Counted from the stretch's first letter, positions 19,645-31,556 are shown. The stretch: DNA of 64,000 bases from Areca catechu (GCA_021397845.1 CM038052.1:139133854-139197853); one strand, 5' to 3'. The notes: a model not told the origin generated them from the sequence alone. Made by a program: numbers and translations.

Positions 19645-21449
19645 TGGTGCGGACACCAGGGCTAGATGAAATCGATAGGTTGAACCCATATCCCTGTGGA
19701 TAACCTGTGAATGAAGCCCAAAGATCAAGAACAAATCACTTGTAAATAACCCTAAGTCCTAATTTTAAATCCTAATTTCAATATGGGGCTTAGTTATTTT
19801 TTAAAATTTTGTTATTTTGGCTTAGTTGGGTTTAGCCCTAAACCCCAACTTTATTTAAACCATTTTGGGTCAAGCCCTATTTACCAACTTAAACCCATTT
19901 ATTTTAGTTGGTTACGCCTTTTGATCAATTTGAACAAGTGGGCCTTTAATTAATTAGTTGGTTGAGTCTTGTAATTGTTAGTCGAGTTCTGTAATACAAA
20001 AGGGACCCAAGTCAAGACCCATATGACTCCATGTGCCAACCCAACACATCATGTGCCAACCTAACCCGTTCTTGGCTCCACCAACAACACATGCCAACTC
20101 TTCATGTGCCACATCATCAAGTCAAGGATGTCCATGCCACATCATCCATCTACATCACTTGCCACCTCATTAGGACAACATCATATGCCAGTCACTTACC
20201 TTGGCAGGCCACATGAAGAATGAAATTAGCACCACATTTTAAGAGAAGTAAATGAGGATTCCAAGCCATATTAGCGCCAAATGAGATGTGTCCCCATCCC
20301 TCTTTCTCACTTTTGTCGCCAAATCCAAGAAGAGTCGTCCAAGCCCATCTCAAGAGAATTTTATTTCAAATGGTCACTCAAATTGGAAAAGGTTCAAGGG
20401 ATTTCTTGCTTCCAGAGTTCAAGGCAATCAAGTTCCAGGAGATCAAAATTTCAAGAACTCACGAATCCCACAAGAAGTCAAGAGTTTTTCTTTTCTAGAT
20501 TGGAGAGTCCACTAACATACAAGAGCCCTCATTATCCAGACTCCAGAGTCCACCTCTCATGGCTACTCAAGAACCCATCTTGCCACACATCACCATCCAT
20601 CAAGATCACCCAAGAAGGAGGAGAATTATCCCATATTGTCGCCCAACCCATGAGGTTTGCTCCATGTTGTCACCCACTTTGGATGAAGGCCAAGGAAGGA
20701 TCAATGCTCAAGAGTCATGACACCAGAAGAAGGGATTCAAGGAGTTGCTGCCCAAGAAGAACTAATTCTACTGTTTGTAACACACACTTCTAATGTTTGG
20801 TGGTCTATAAATACCACCATCAACCCCTTTTGAAAATTCAATTATTATTCATCAAATAAAAAAGATTCTGCCATTCCTTTGCTGCGTCAAGCATCATGGG
20901 GTGTGAGGCCCTATTTATGCTTGCATCAGAAAACCCTAGCCGCCTTCGAGCTTCTTCCTCCCCTTTCCTTTTTTCCATTAAAATTTCTTTTTTTTCTTTT
21001 CCATGCCTTCTTACTGAGTTTGAACTGATTGCAAGCGATTGAGATCAAACATGATGGTGGTTCTTTCCTTAGAACCAGTAGAGCTGAAGATCGAAGCTTG
21101 AAAATCAAAATCTAGAAGTTTTGTCTCATGATCCTAGAGAGTCCACTCAGATTCACAACTAGAGGGTATAATCTTTGTTGGTAAAATCAAAGCCTTTTCT
21201 AACTCTTTAAATTTTGATTCTTTGAAAGGTAGAAACCCTGGTTTAAGGTGATTTCTTAATCACCAAATCCATCTTTCCTAACTAGATCTATTAGTTCGAT
21301 ATTACGGGCATATACTAGTTGACTAGTCTTGATTATTGTGATTACTTTGAGTCTTTAACCTAAAAAAAATTTAGAAAATTAATCTCTATTAATTTTAGTT
21401 AATCAGTTTAATATTCAATAATTTAGTTTCTGCATATTGTCCCGCATCA
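19645..21449 (+). repeat. 3' LTR of D (1,805 bp)
   Basis: It runs from TGGTGCGGACACC, directly after CACGGGGAGAAT, to GTCCCGCATCA. It holds a TATA box (TATAAATA, 20806-20813), a downstream AT-rich stretch and repeated CCA(A/C)..CATGTGCCA(A/C) motifs at 20020-20190. The open frames at 20281-20793 have no recognised product. Confidence 0.85.
20806..20813 (+). promoter_or_regulatory. TATA box in the D 3' LTR
   Basis: TATAAATA followed by CCACCATCAACCCC, matching the TATA context of the C and E LTRs. Confidence 0.55.
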
Positions 21450-22449
21450 GCTGCAGCCCAAAAATCATGACCCTGGTGAGAACGAGGCGACGCTCTGCTC
21501 AATTTTTCAATGAATGATCATGAATGCTCCATTTGGATCGAAACGATAGTCATAAGTTTGGCATATTTGGGGCATCCGTCTGGGCCACATGGCACTCTCC
21601 AGTTGGCCAAAAGACTGAGTGGGTGCGTGTCTTGCATTAGATGAGGCGACAGTAGGTGGCAACCTTTACTGCAAAGGGTCTGCACCCTACCCATTTAAGG
21701 AGTCCTTGAGCACTGGCTAGTAACATTCTGCCATGTGATCCTTCTTTTCCCTCTGGTCCTTCTCTCGGTCGAGTGTTGAGAGCTCTTGATAGGCTAGATC
21801 CTTTACCCATGCTTTCTTCCTTCACTCCCTCTCCTTCGGGCCGTGCTGAGGGAGGGCTCTTGCTGGACTATAGGTTCTCTACCAAGGAATCGGGGAGTCG
21901 AGTGAAGACTCTTTGGGAGGGATCGGCCAATCATCAAGGCGATGGCATCTGGCTTGGAGAAGAAATCCACCAAGCTAGAAAACTGCCCCCAAATAGGACA
22001 AGGGGGAGAACCTCCGGTCGCGCAGCTGGGGAAGAACAAAAGAGGGAGAAAGAGGCTGCTCGTGCCTCCTCTCAGTTTACAAGACTAGAGGTCCTTGATG
22101 AGGAGGTGGTGGCTGGGGTGTGGTCATCGTACGATAGATCACGACCCCTTTGATGCCGTCAGAGGTGGCATAATGAGGGGTTGCTGCAGATGCCCTTGGA
22201 ATCATGGGGTTGATGAAATCCAAGGGGGAGGAAGTGGACCCGATGCCAGACTCTAGATGTCCGATGGAAACCTAAGGAAGGGCTCTTATGGGCTTGGCCT
22301 GTCATGCTAGTGCCTTCTATGCCAATCACGGAGGTTAAGATCAAGACCAAGGTTAGAGCTGACCAAGCTTTCTTCCCTTTGTACTTGTAATCTTGCATTT
22401 GAGAGATTCCCTGGCCTGTCGGGGATCTCCCTTGATGTAAGAGACTTTT
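21450..22449. other. Unclassified 1-kb spacer between elements D and E
   Basis: No LTR, primer site or retroelement domain is recognisable. Open frames at 21773-22153 (+, 126 codons, Arg/Glu/Gly-rich) and 22159-22461 (-, which runs into the E LTR) match no family I know. Composition is more GC-rich than the flanking LTRs. It may be the pre-existing DNA into which D and E inserted, possibly another decayed element. Confidence 0.4.
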
Positions 22450-24049
22450 TGATGGGGACATCAGGTCAACCCCAGATCACTATGGGTCCCTGAGTTTGAG
22501 TCCCTTAGCCATGATTCAAATTTAGTCTCTGAGTCTAATAATCTAGTTGTGTTAGCTGTTTGAGTCCTATATTTGGGCTTTGAGTTTTGTTTTCATTCAT
22601 TGTTACACTTGAGTCCTGTATCTAGAGTCAACTCATGCCATTGGGGCTCAGAGTTAAGCTTGAGATTACATTCAAGCTTAATTGAGCGAGTCAACTCATT
22701 GTAAGCCATTTGTCAATTTTGAGCCCTTAATCATGTGTCAAGTTTTCTAACTAATCCAGTCCAGTTAGGTTGAGTGAGTCCTATTAAAGTTGAGTTGTCT
22801 CAACCTCAGTCCAATCGAATTGAGTCCTGTAACAGTCTAGTAAGTTGTGTTCTTTTAAAATTTTGTACAAGAGAAGATCATAAGCTAAAGTCTTTACCAG
22901 TATCTCAGAATAAAGTAAGCCCATAAAAGATACCATGGTCCAAGAATATTTATCCAGCATCCCAGCCCAGGGTTTCCAGCCCACCAGGATCAAGCTCATG
23001 CGCCAAAGCTCTTGGAGGCTGCCCAAGCCCATGTTGGAGATGCCCCTTGCTACCCTAAAGTCAAGCCCAGTTTAATTAGGCATCCAAGCCCAAGAACCAA
23101 GATTCAAAAGAATATACTGCCCCCAGTGCCCTAGTCCAGAAGCCCATAAGCAGTTGGCACCCCAGGCCCATTCATGACAAGCCCAGGCACCCAAGATGAA
23201 GACCAATTCAAATGAATGAATATTCCTTCCCAACCCACAAGGACGCCCCTTGACTAAGTCAAAGAAGGAGAAGAATCCACTTCTAACTAGCAATTTTGTT
23301 TTATTTCTACTCAAATTTGTACTCCTAGTTCTTAGCCACTTTGTAATCCTTCTTCCAATCGAATCTTGTATTCCTATCCTAACTAGGAGCGGGCATGGGA
23401 AATCTATAAATACCCACCCTCCACCCTCTTGTAACTAATGATCAATTATTATGAATTGTTATGAATGATTTCTCTTGATTTTTTCTTAAAATCTTGAGTG
23501 AATTTCTTTGTGATTATAGTATCTGTGTGATCCCTGTACCCTGCCTCCAAGCCACTAGCCTTCTTCATCACATGGCCGCCCTCTTCAAACTTTTCCTTCC
23601 CTTCTTCTTTCAGTGATCTAACCTTTTTCTTCCTTATTTTCTAACCCTTGTTAGGTGACTTGCAGATCCCTCAGAGTTCATGAATCCAAGGATTCCATCT
23701 AACCAGCTTTTGGATCACTGAATTGAAAGTCACGAATCTGTAGGGTTGAAAGCTTTGTTTTCTATGTCCCATCCGAGAGCGTAGAGCGAACTCTTCATGG
23801 ATCAATCTTCAAATCTCTCTAGGAACCCCCTAAACTCCTCTGGTAGTGGTATTGTAAAGAGCTAGTCCTAACCAGGCTTCTTTGCCTGGTAGTCCTGTTT
23901 CATTACTTTTTAGGGCTTATTTTTTCTGCATGCCTGTGCTTCAAATTTCTATAGAATTCCCTACTAATTCTTGGCTTGAAATCGGGAAACGAACTCCTAC
24001 TTAATGCCTAATACACAAAAAAAAATTTGCATGCATGAATAGTCCATCA
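22450..24049 (+). repeat. 5' LTR of E (1,600 bp)
   Basis: It runs from TGATGGGGACATC to GTCCATCA and aligns with 59521-60473. The first 400 bases are rich in a repeated GAGTC/GAGTCC motif. TATAAATA lies at 23405-23412. Confidence 0.85.
23405..23412 (+). promoter_or_regulatory. TATA box in the E 5' LTR
   Basis: TATAAATA followed by CCCACCCTCCACCCTCTTG, the same context as in the C LTR. Confidence 0.6.
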
Positions 24050-24055
24050 TTAGTT

Positions 24056-24067
24056 TGGTATCAGAGC
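24056..24067 (+). other. Primer-binding site (initiator-Met tRNA), element E
   Basis: TGGTATCAGAGC. The copia F LTR begins at the very next base. Confidence 0.88.
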
Positions 24068-26409
24068 TGTAGGGTTTGGTGGCAAGGCGGAAAAATAGAT
24101 TTCAAAATTTTTATCTTTATGAAATCTTCACCAACCCTTAATCCAAGATCTCCTTAAAAGAATTAAAACATATAACATGTATATAAGATTAAAGTCAAAT
24201 TAAAGTACTAACCTGTATTGCTAAAATCCAAACTTTAAATCTCCACCAGTGCCCAAATGTTCACCCTCCATGGTGATCCACACAGAAAAAGATGAAGACT
24301 ACATTTTCTTGTTCTTGGCTCCTCTTCTTGAATTCTTTTTCAAGATTCAATTCTTGGAATTTTAGGCTGAAATTTTCTTTCTTGAAAATTTCTTTTCTTC
24401 CTTCTTTCCTCTTCTTGAATTCTTTTCTTGAATTCCCTTTCTTGAAAATCTTTTCTTGAATTGAATTGGAAGAAGAAATTAAACAAGTAAAGTCTTAATT
24501 CAAGAAAGAAAAGAAGAACATACCCTTCCTTTTCCTTTCCTTTACCGTTCAAGACCTTCCTCTTATTCTTGTTTAGGGTCAGAGTTTCGACAAAGATTAT
24601 CTCTGTAAGGGAAACAGTACCCAACAAGCATAAAGGGAAGGAGTATTCTGGAGAGGAGGAGAGGAATATGATCTCTGAATTTGATTATTAGAAAACCCCC
24701 GAGAACCCAAACCCTTTTATAGATTTCAGAGGGGCGTCTTCTCAAAGCATCGCAACCCTCTGAAACCCCAGGAATCACGATCCCTCATTCCTCATACGTC
24801 TCCTCAACCAAAAATCATGATTCTATGATTTAATTTTGTTTTTCCTACGAGGAGGACTCTCGGAAAAACTTCAGGAATAATCGTGACTTTTGGAGATGGA
24901 CTGCGACCGAAAAATGATGATCTTTTTCCTTAATTTTTCTGGCCATCAGATCCAGATCCAAGGATGTCAGACAAGCATCCAAGTCACCCCCTATCTTGAT
25001 TTTTCTCTGATGGAATTTCCATCCCACGTGCGTGAAGAGGAGTCCACACGCGCATGGACTCTTCTTCTTGGCGCGCGCGGGGGAGAAGGGAGTGGGTGGC
25101 TTGGAGAGAGGATCTCAGTGCATTTGATTCACTTGGTTCAGCCATGGGTTAGCCCAATGTCCTAAATTTAAATTAGACCTTAATCTGATTCAAATAGAAC
25201 CCAATTAAGCCCAATTCGGAACCAAATTCGAATCTAATTCGAATAGAAATTGGGTCTGCTACACATGCTAGTGTGTTTATCCTGCAAACATGATTTAATT
25301 CCAAATTAAATCCTTCATCAATTCTCTTTTGTGTGTGACCCATTGGGTTCCACACCTAGCCAGCAGTAGGTCCGAGTGCTATTTGACTTAATTCGGTTAG
25401 ATCTCAACTAAGCCGATTTAGGTCAACTCAAACTAGCTCAACTCGGTCAATTAGAATCTAATTCTAATTAACTGATTTGAATTACCATAATTCAATCATA
25501 TACCTACAAGACAAGATTGACGTCTAGCAACGTATCATGTCTACTTGGAAGATATAGAATTTTGGTGGAATTATCAAAATACCCTTCAGTGGTGTGTTAC
25601 CAGGCAATTCAGTCCTTTGATCAACTTGCATCCCGAATATGATTATGAATATGGATACTTGTCAAATCCAATTTATTTTCATCCCTAGCTCAATCTTTAT
25701 AATGATGATTCATTAATGACCATTAGAAATTACTCTAATGTTCATACTTGATCAAAGATTTCTTGAATCCATCATTTGATCAAAATTAGCTAGATGCAAT
25801 TCACTCTTACTAGGGCTGATCAATTCCTTGTTGACCTACTCACAACCTCCATATACAATCCACCATACCCAGTATCACCTCGTGCATGACTCAGTGTCAT
25901 GATTGATTGTGAACCAAAGTATGGATTCATATATATAAGGTACCATGGTAGTCTCAGGTCAAGGACCACATGCACTACTCCCACTATGAGATTATCTATT
26001 GACAAACAGATAAGGTTCCATTAGATATTCTCAATCTGGATCAATTCAGTGAACTTATTCTCTAATGAACACTCACATCATAGTATTAGTGTTAAACACA
26101 AGTGACTGTGAGATCAGTAACCCTCATCACAAAGCATATATAGGATGTGCTGGTCTTGCCGGAACATTGATCCCCAACTCAATGTCCCATCGACCAGGAA
26201 TATTTTAGATTAGGTTTTAAGGTTTTAGGTCTCACTGGTATGATCTCATCATTACTCCTAGAACCATAGCCCTAATCTATGGGGTTCATCATATAATCAT
26301 AAAGACACAGCGTATGATGAAAATAATTCCTTTATTATAATAATGTCAATTCATTGATTTTGGGATCGAAATACAATATTTCAATTGGCTTTCAGGGCAC
26401 AATCTTTCA
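24068..26409 (-). repeat. F LTR 1 (2,342 bp)
   Basis: The minus strand starts TGAAAGATTGTGCCC after a purine tract and ends AAACCCTACA. A minus-strand TATA box lies at 24715-24722. Repeated TTTCTTGAATTC-like motifs occupy 24320-24480. No gene is seen. Confidence 0.88.
24715..24722 (-). promoter_or_regulatory. TATA box in F LTR 1
   Basis: CTATAAAA on the minus strand; the counterpart in LTR 2 is at 32220-32227. Confidence 0.5.
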
Positions 26410-26421
26410 ATCTCCCACTTG
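26410..26421 (-). other. Polypurine tract of F, copy 1
   Basis: CAAGTGGGAGAT on the minus strand directly before the LTR; J has AAGTGGGAGT at the same place. Confidence 0.75.
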
Positions 26422-26423
26422 CA

Positions 26424-27210
26424 CTAAAGCCAATCGCCTTTAATTCTTAACCCCATACAATCAAGGTGGCGATCAAACTCTCGCTGTGATAGAGCCTTAG
26501 TGAACGGGTCTGCTATGTTGTTCTTCGTTTCTACCCTTTTAATGCAGACTTCTTGTCTTTCGACAATCTCTCGAACGAGATGGAAGCATCTCAGAATGTG
26601 CTTTGATTTGTGATGAGCTCTTGGTTCCTTTGCTTGAGCAATAGCCCCCATATTATCACAGTAAAGTGATACTGGACCTTCAATCTCAGGAACTACGCCC
26701 AACTCTGATATGAACTTATTCATCCAGACAGCTTCCTTGGCAGCTTCACTAACAGCAATGTACTCTGCCTCAGTTGTTGAGTCAGCTATAGTTTGCTATT
26801 TAGAACTCTTCCAGCTTACAGCTCCTCCATTTAGGGTAAAAACATACCCAGATATAGATTTGCTATCATCTGGATCTGATTGAAAACTAAATTCTGAATA
26901 AGCTTCTAGTTTAAGATCAGATCCTCCGTATATTAGAAAAATATCCTTAGTTCTTCTCATGTACTTAAGAATATTTTTCACAGCCTTCCAATGATCCTCT
27001 CCTGGATCAGCCTGAAACCTACTGGCTATACCTAAGGCATATACCACATCAGGCCTAGTACATAACATAGCATACATAATAGACCCTACTGCCGAAGCAT
27101 AAGGTATAGAATTCATTCTATTTCTTTCTTCAGGTGTCTTAGGAGACATCTTTTTAGAAAGATGTATGCCATGACCACTAGGTAAGTAACCTCTTTTACT
27201 TTCCTCCATG
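26424..27210 (-). pseudogene. F copy 1 RNase H
   Basis: The frame 26796-27209 reads EESKRGYLPSGHGIHLSKKM, then YASAVGSIMYAMLCTRPDV, VKNILKYMRRTKDIFLIYGG and SISGYVFTLNGGAVSWKSSK. After a stop, the second frame (26424-26723) has YCDNMGAIAQAKEP (catalytic Asp), HHKSKHI and NNIADPFTKALSQREFD with the final Asp. It ends with LRIKGDWL next to the polypurine tract. One TAG near 26799 and a missing stretch are the main defects. Confidence 0.88.
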
Positions 27211-27780
27211 GTAAATCTTTTAGCACTTGGTCAATGTACCTAGACTGGGATAAACCTAGTATCCTCCTAGATCTATCTCTATAGATCTTGATGCCTAGTA
27301 TATAAGATGCTTTTCCCAAGTCTTTCATGGAAAATTGTTTAGATAACCATACCTTGACTGATTGTAACATTGGGATATCATTCCCAATGAGGAGTATGTC
27401 ATCTACATACAGAACCAAGAAAACTATGGCACTCCCACTAGTCTTCTTGTACACACAGGTTCATCCTCATTTTTGATAAAGTCAATTCTTTGACTGTCTT
27501 ATCAAATCGGATGTTCCAACTCCTATATGCTTGCTCTAATCCATAAATAGATTTCTTCAGTCTACATACCTGATTAGGTTTAGTCTCCAAGAAAAACCTT
27601 CTGGCTGTGACATATAAACCTCTTCCTCAAGGAAATCATTTAGAAATGCAGTTTTCACATCCATCTGCCAGATTTCATAATCATGATATGCTGCTATAGC
27701 AAGCATGATCCGAATAGATTTGAGCATGGCAACAGAGAAAAATGTTTCATCATAATCTATTCCCTGTTTTTGTCTAAACC
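27113..27780 (-). pseudogene. F copy 1 reverse transcriptase
   Basis: The frame 27113-27454 carries VFLVLYVDDILLIGNDIPML with the intact YVDD motif, then FSMKDLGKASYILGIKIYRD. Upstream, near 27600-27740, AMLKSIRIMLAIAAYHDYEI and WQMDVKTAFLN lie in other frames. A frameshift near 27200 and another near 27460 break the domain. Confidence 0.87.
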
Positions 27781-28404
27781 CTTAGCCACTAATCTGGCTT
27801 TATAAGTTTCAACTTGGCCATCTACCCCAATCTTTTTCTTATAGACCCATTTGTATCCAATAGGGTTAACACCCTCTGGTGCATCAACCAAAGTCCAGAC
27901 TTGGTTGACATACATGGAGTCCATTTCGGATCTCATTGCTTCCAGCCATCTGTCTGAGTCACTACTCATGACAGCATCCATATATGTTAGAGGCTCATCA
28001 TTATCAATGATTCGGGCTTCATTATTTTCAATAATGAACCCATACCTCTCAGGTACATGTCGCACCCTATCAGACCTACGGATAGGAGTGGTGTGTTCAG
28101 GTTCTATACTAACTATGTTATGATTTGGTTGAGATGTATCTACTTGTTGAACTTCTTCAAGTTCAATATTTCTCCCACTGCCCTTTTGTAGGATGAACTC
28201 TTTTTCCATAAAAATGGCATGCCTACTGACTAAAACCTTTTGTTCAGTAGGGTGGTAGAACAGATATCCTATACTATCTTTAGGATATCCAACAAATAGA
28301 TACTTTTCTGCTCTAACATCAAGCTTATGTCCAAAATTTCTTTTGACATAGGCTGGACATCCCCATATCTTAAGATACCTAAGATTAGGTTTCTTTTCAT
28401 CCAT
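27757..28404 (-). pseudogene. F copy 1 integrase C-terminus and RT lead-in
   Basis: A 215-codon open frame. It begins MDEKKPNLRYLKIWGCPAYV and continues through VGYPKDSIGYLFYHP, an acidic linker (NIELEEVQQVDTSQ), TTPIRRSDRVRHVPERYGF, LTYMDAVMSSDSDRWLEAMR and VWTLVDAPEGVNPIGYKWVY. These are the standard copia blocks joining integrase to RT. It ends at a frameshift near KGLDKNRE, where KGFRQK is expected (present in copy 2). Confidence 0.88.
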
Positions 28405-28930
28405 AACTCATATGGAGTGCTAGATACAGATTTGGATGGTACTCTATTTAAAATATTAGCCGCTGTTTCCAAGGTATATCCCCAGAAAGAAACAGGTAAG
28501 TCTGTAAGCACATCATGGACCGTGCCATATCTAATAAAGTATGATTTCTCCTTTCAACAACACCATTTAATTGTGGTGTGTAAGGAGGAGTCCATTCAGA
28601 GATGATTCCCTTTTCTTTAAGGTGATCAAGAAACTCGGTGGATAAGTATTCACCTCCTCTATCTGATCGAAGGATCTTAATACTTTTCTCCTTTTGTTTC
28701 TCTACAATACTTTGATATTGTAAAATTTTTTCAAAAGCTTCGGACTTATGTTTCATTAGATACACAAATCCGTACCTTGAAAAATCATCTGTGAATGTGA
28801 TGAAATATGAGTATCCACCCTTGGCCTGAGTTGTCATAGGTCCATATATATCAGTGTGTATGAGTCCTAATAACTCAGTTGTCCTTTCATTATGTCCACT
28901 AAATGGAGTCTTGGTCATTTTACGCATGAG
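28405..28930 (-). pseudogene. F copy 1 integrase catalytic core
   Basis: The frame 28448-28927 has MTKTPFSGHNERTTELLGL, then IHTDIYGPM (first Asp), FITFTDDFSRYGFVYLMKHK, ILRSDRGGEY (second Asp) and NGVVERRNHTLLDMARSMM (catalytic Glu). The D-D-E triad is therefore intact, better preserved than in J. A frameshift follows at about 28500, after which GYTLETAANILNRVPSKS continues in another frame. Confidence 0.88.
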
Positions 28931-29470
28931 ACATGATTCACAAGTTCCTAATGATTCATAGTCATAAGGATTAAGGAATTTTTCCTTGTATAACTTGTTA
29001 ATCCTTTGCTCACTAATATGTCCAAGACGATAGTGCCAAAGTAAAGTATTGTTTACTTCATTTCTTTTTCGTTTATTACTAACATGTAGTATATTGTCAT
29101 CAGAAGATAGAGTTAAGAGACCATTGCAAAATATGCCATTAAATATTATTTATTAGAAAAATTGATTGAGCAGCCACTGCTCATTACATTCATAATATAT
29201 CCTTGTTTAAGTAACAAGGGTACCGATATGATGTTTCTAATAATTCTAGGCATAAAATAACAATTTTTTAACTCTAAATCTTTCCAGAAGGCAGCTTCAA
29301 TATATAAGTCCCTACAGCTTCTGCTTGGATGGAATCTCCTCCAGCACCGTAGAGCTCGAAGTCGCCTTCCTTCAAAACTCTAATGTTCTGTAGTCCCTGT
29401 AATGATTTGCAGATATGATGACCACAAGCAGTATCCAATACCCAAAAGTTTGAATTAGAAGAGTCTAATG
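28931..29470 (-). pseudogene. F copy 1 GAG-pre-integrase and protease region
   Basis: The minus strand carries broken pieces of the integrase zinc domain (LWHYRLGHISEQRINKLY-type, 28980-29050, and CESCLMRKM around 28925-28950). Upstream lie a GAGGDSIQAEAVGTYI-type piece (29310-29370) and VLDTACGHHICKSL-type protease sequence (29400-29450). Frameshifts are frequent. The equivalent protease in copy 2 (36737-37015) is cleaner. Confidence 0.72.
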
Positions 29471-30306
29471 AAAAATTGTATGTATCTCATACATACCTTT
29501 TGGTGCATCTCCAACACCAGGCTTCACACTTGCAAGGTAAACCTTGCAGTTTCTTTCCAGTGACCCGGCTAGCCACAATGAAAGCAGGTCATTTGTCCGA
29601 GGCCTTTTTCCTTTCTTTTTCTTGATGCCCCCTTTGGGTTCAACATCCTCTTGGAACCCTTTTTGCCTATTTTCTTCTTCTACACCATCCACAAGAAGAA
29701 GTGGAGCCTTATTTTACTTTAAATGGCTCTCTGCTATTTTTAACATATTCAATAGCTTAGGCAAGGAAGTGTTAAGTTTGTTCATATGATAATTAAGAAC
29801 CAACGATGAAAATGACTTTGGGAGTGACTGCAGGAATAAATCCTAATTCAACTCCCATCCATCACACCAACCTAATTGGACCCAATCGGGTGATTAGGTC
29901 ATTATGTTTAATATATGGTCTTGTACGGATGTACCTTCTGTCATCCTTGTACGGAATAACTTAGATATTTCATATCTTGCAGTTCGATTATGTTCTCCCT
30001 AAAAAAAGGTCTTTTAGATTGAGCAATATGGAGTTTGTGTCCATGCTTTCAATGTTGCCTCTGTAACTCATTGGTCATAGAGGCAAGCATTATACACTTG
30101 ATAGTGAGTCATTTTGCCACGTATTATATGCGGTCTTATCCTCTTGCGAGGCATCTTCCCCTAATGGTTCCAAGGTTGGGGTATCAAGAATATAAAAATT
30201 CTTTCTTGGCTGAGTACTATTTTCAGGTTTCTCAACCAATCAACATAGTTTGGTCCAGTCAATTTTTTGCATCAAGAATGCTACGGAGTGAGAGTGAAGA
30301 GGCCAT
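29471..30306 (-). pseudogene. F copy 1 gag
   Basis: The likely start is the ATG at 30306, giving MASSLSLRS then ILDA on the minus strand, the common copia gag opening. Near 29710-29750 is LPKLLNMLKIAESHLK, the gag C-terminal helix. The zinc knuckle at 29545-29595 reads CFHCG, then a TAG, then PGHWK, with the last Cys in another frame. The frame is broken in several places. Confidence 0.7.
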
Positions 30307-30489
30307 TTAATCTACATTTACAAGAACATTACATAAGAAAACAACCAATGTTGACAAAACTAATTAAATAGGACTTTAACTAATTATGTCTCCCCTATTT
30401 TATCAAGCATCATAACCCTCCATATGATGATCGAGAAAACCCTAATTGGTTCTCTTAGTGGGGTTGAGATCCTAATTCCTTACAAAAGA

Positions 30490-30790
30490 CCTTGAGTACA
30501 CAACAAATCTTATATAAGTTCAAAGGTAGGAAAAACTCTTTCCAATTGTAACTCATACAATTCTCAACTTATCTTGGCCTCTAAAATATTATAGCCTTGT
30601 GTGTACACAACAAACTATAATATTTTAGTTAAGTTAGACCCTTCATTGCTATATAGTCATGATTATAATTATAATACCCATGTGTGTACACAACAAAGTA
30701 TTATATTAAATCATGCCATAAACATCAAATGTACCAAGCCAAAATTAGTTTAGTCACCATAAAAGGCCTTGTGTGTACACAACAAACCTA
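30490..30790. repeat. Four spaced GTGTGTACACAACAAA motifs in the F leader
   Basis: Copies near 30495 (partial), 30600, 30683 and 30771. The core TGTGTACACA is palindromic. Intervening sequences are unrelated AT-rich DNA. Confidence 0.75.
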
Positions 30791-31139
30791 ATATGGATCA
30801 TAACATAATAATGACTTGGCATGAAGGAAGGCCACATGTAGTGCATATTACACTAAGCATATCAATCAATAATTAAGTTAATCTTATCGGCCAGGTAAGT
30901 GGAAGAGTGGTGGGAGTCCCCCCTTGCTTTCCTTAGACACCAAAAAATTGGCCAGGTCAGTCAACGGAACCAATTAAAAACCACGTCCTCTTTACCGATC
31001 ATGAACCACTTTTCCTAGACACCGAATGATACTAATCATATTGATTATTTTTTGCTTTTGGTATATGACACTACAACTTAATATGTTTTTAAAGAGGGCT
31101 TTATTAAAACAAAGCACATTCTTTATATAACCTAGCAAT

Positions 31140-31495
31140 ATGTGCCATAGTGTGCCATCATACTAGGACAACCATTTACCACATAATGGATCCACCATTA
31201 TGCCAGGGCAACCTTATTTCAGTATGATGACTAGAAGGCTAAACATCTCTATACAAATTAAGGTTTAAGTGAAAACCTTAATTAGTGGCATACATCAAAC
31301 ATATATGCATAATAAAACACAAATATGATTAGTGTGTCATCATACTAGGACACCTTTTACCACATAATGGATCCACCATTATGCCAGGCAACCTTATTTC
31401 AGTATGATGATTAGATGTCTAAACATATCTCTACAACAATTAGGGTTTGAGTGAAAATCCTATTGATGACATTACATCAAACATATACAACATCA
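31140..31495. repeat. Tandem duplication (about 190 bp) in the F leader
   Basis: Both copies contain CATCATACTAGGACA, ACCACATAATGGATCCACCA, TTATTTCAGTATGATGA and ACATCAAACATATA in the same order. Confidence 0.85.
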
Positions 31496-31556
31496 TATGT
31501 TACTTATATACATATGCATCTAAAAATCAGCATATATATTTTAATCTTAATAGGAG

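Larger units (their letters stand above)
15076..21449 (+). mobile_element. Element D: chromovirus (Ty3/gypsy) with full gag-pol order, 5' part off the window
   Basis: From 15076 the plus strand carries gag, protease, RT, RNase H, integrase, chromodomain, polypurine tract and a 1,805-bp 3' LTR. This is the standard chromovirus order and makes D the only element here with a full set of enzyme domains on a gypsy backbone with chromodomain. Numerous stops and frameshifts show it is an old copy. The left boundary is where Tat element A inserted; D's leader and 5' LTR should lie left of A, outside the window. The DNA right of the 3' LTR starts GCTGC, which would be its target duplication. Confidence 0.87.
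30307..31556 (-). other. F leader, 1.25 kb, with repeats and a chromovirus-like module
   Basis: Between primer site and gag, no coding is seen. From 3' to 5' on the minus strand it holds four GTACACAACAAA motifs spaced 80-110 bases, a segment at 30895-31030 matching the leaders of chromoviruses G and E, and two copies of a roughly 190-bp repeat (31140-31310 and 31325-31495). Confidence 0.65.

Noticed and set aside
20281..20793. 170-codon frame in the D 3' LTR as a protein-coding gene
   Set aside because: It lies wholly in an LTR between repeated CCA-rich sequence and the TATA box, with no recognised domain and overlapping alternative frames of similar length.
27851..28123. Plus-strand frames inside F and J (for example 27851-28123, 35352-35624)
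   Set aside because: They are opposite-strand shadows of conserved integrase/RT coding sequence.
30490..30790. Regularly spaced repeats as a CRISPR array
   Set aside because: Four short motifs at uneven spacing in a copia leader in plant DNA, with no cas-like genes and unrelated AT-rich gaps.
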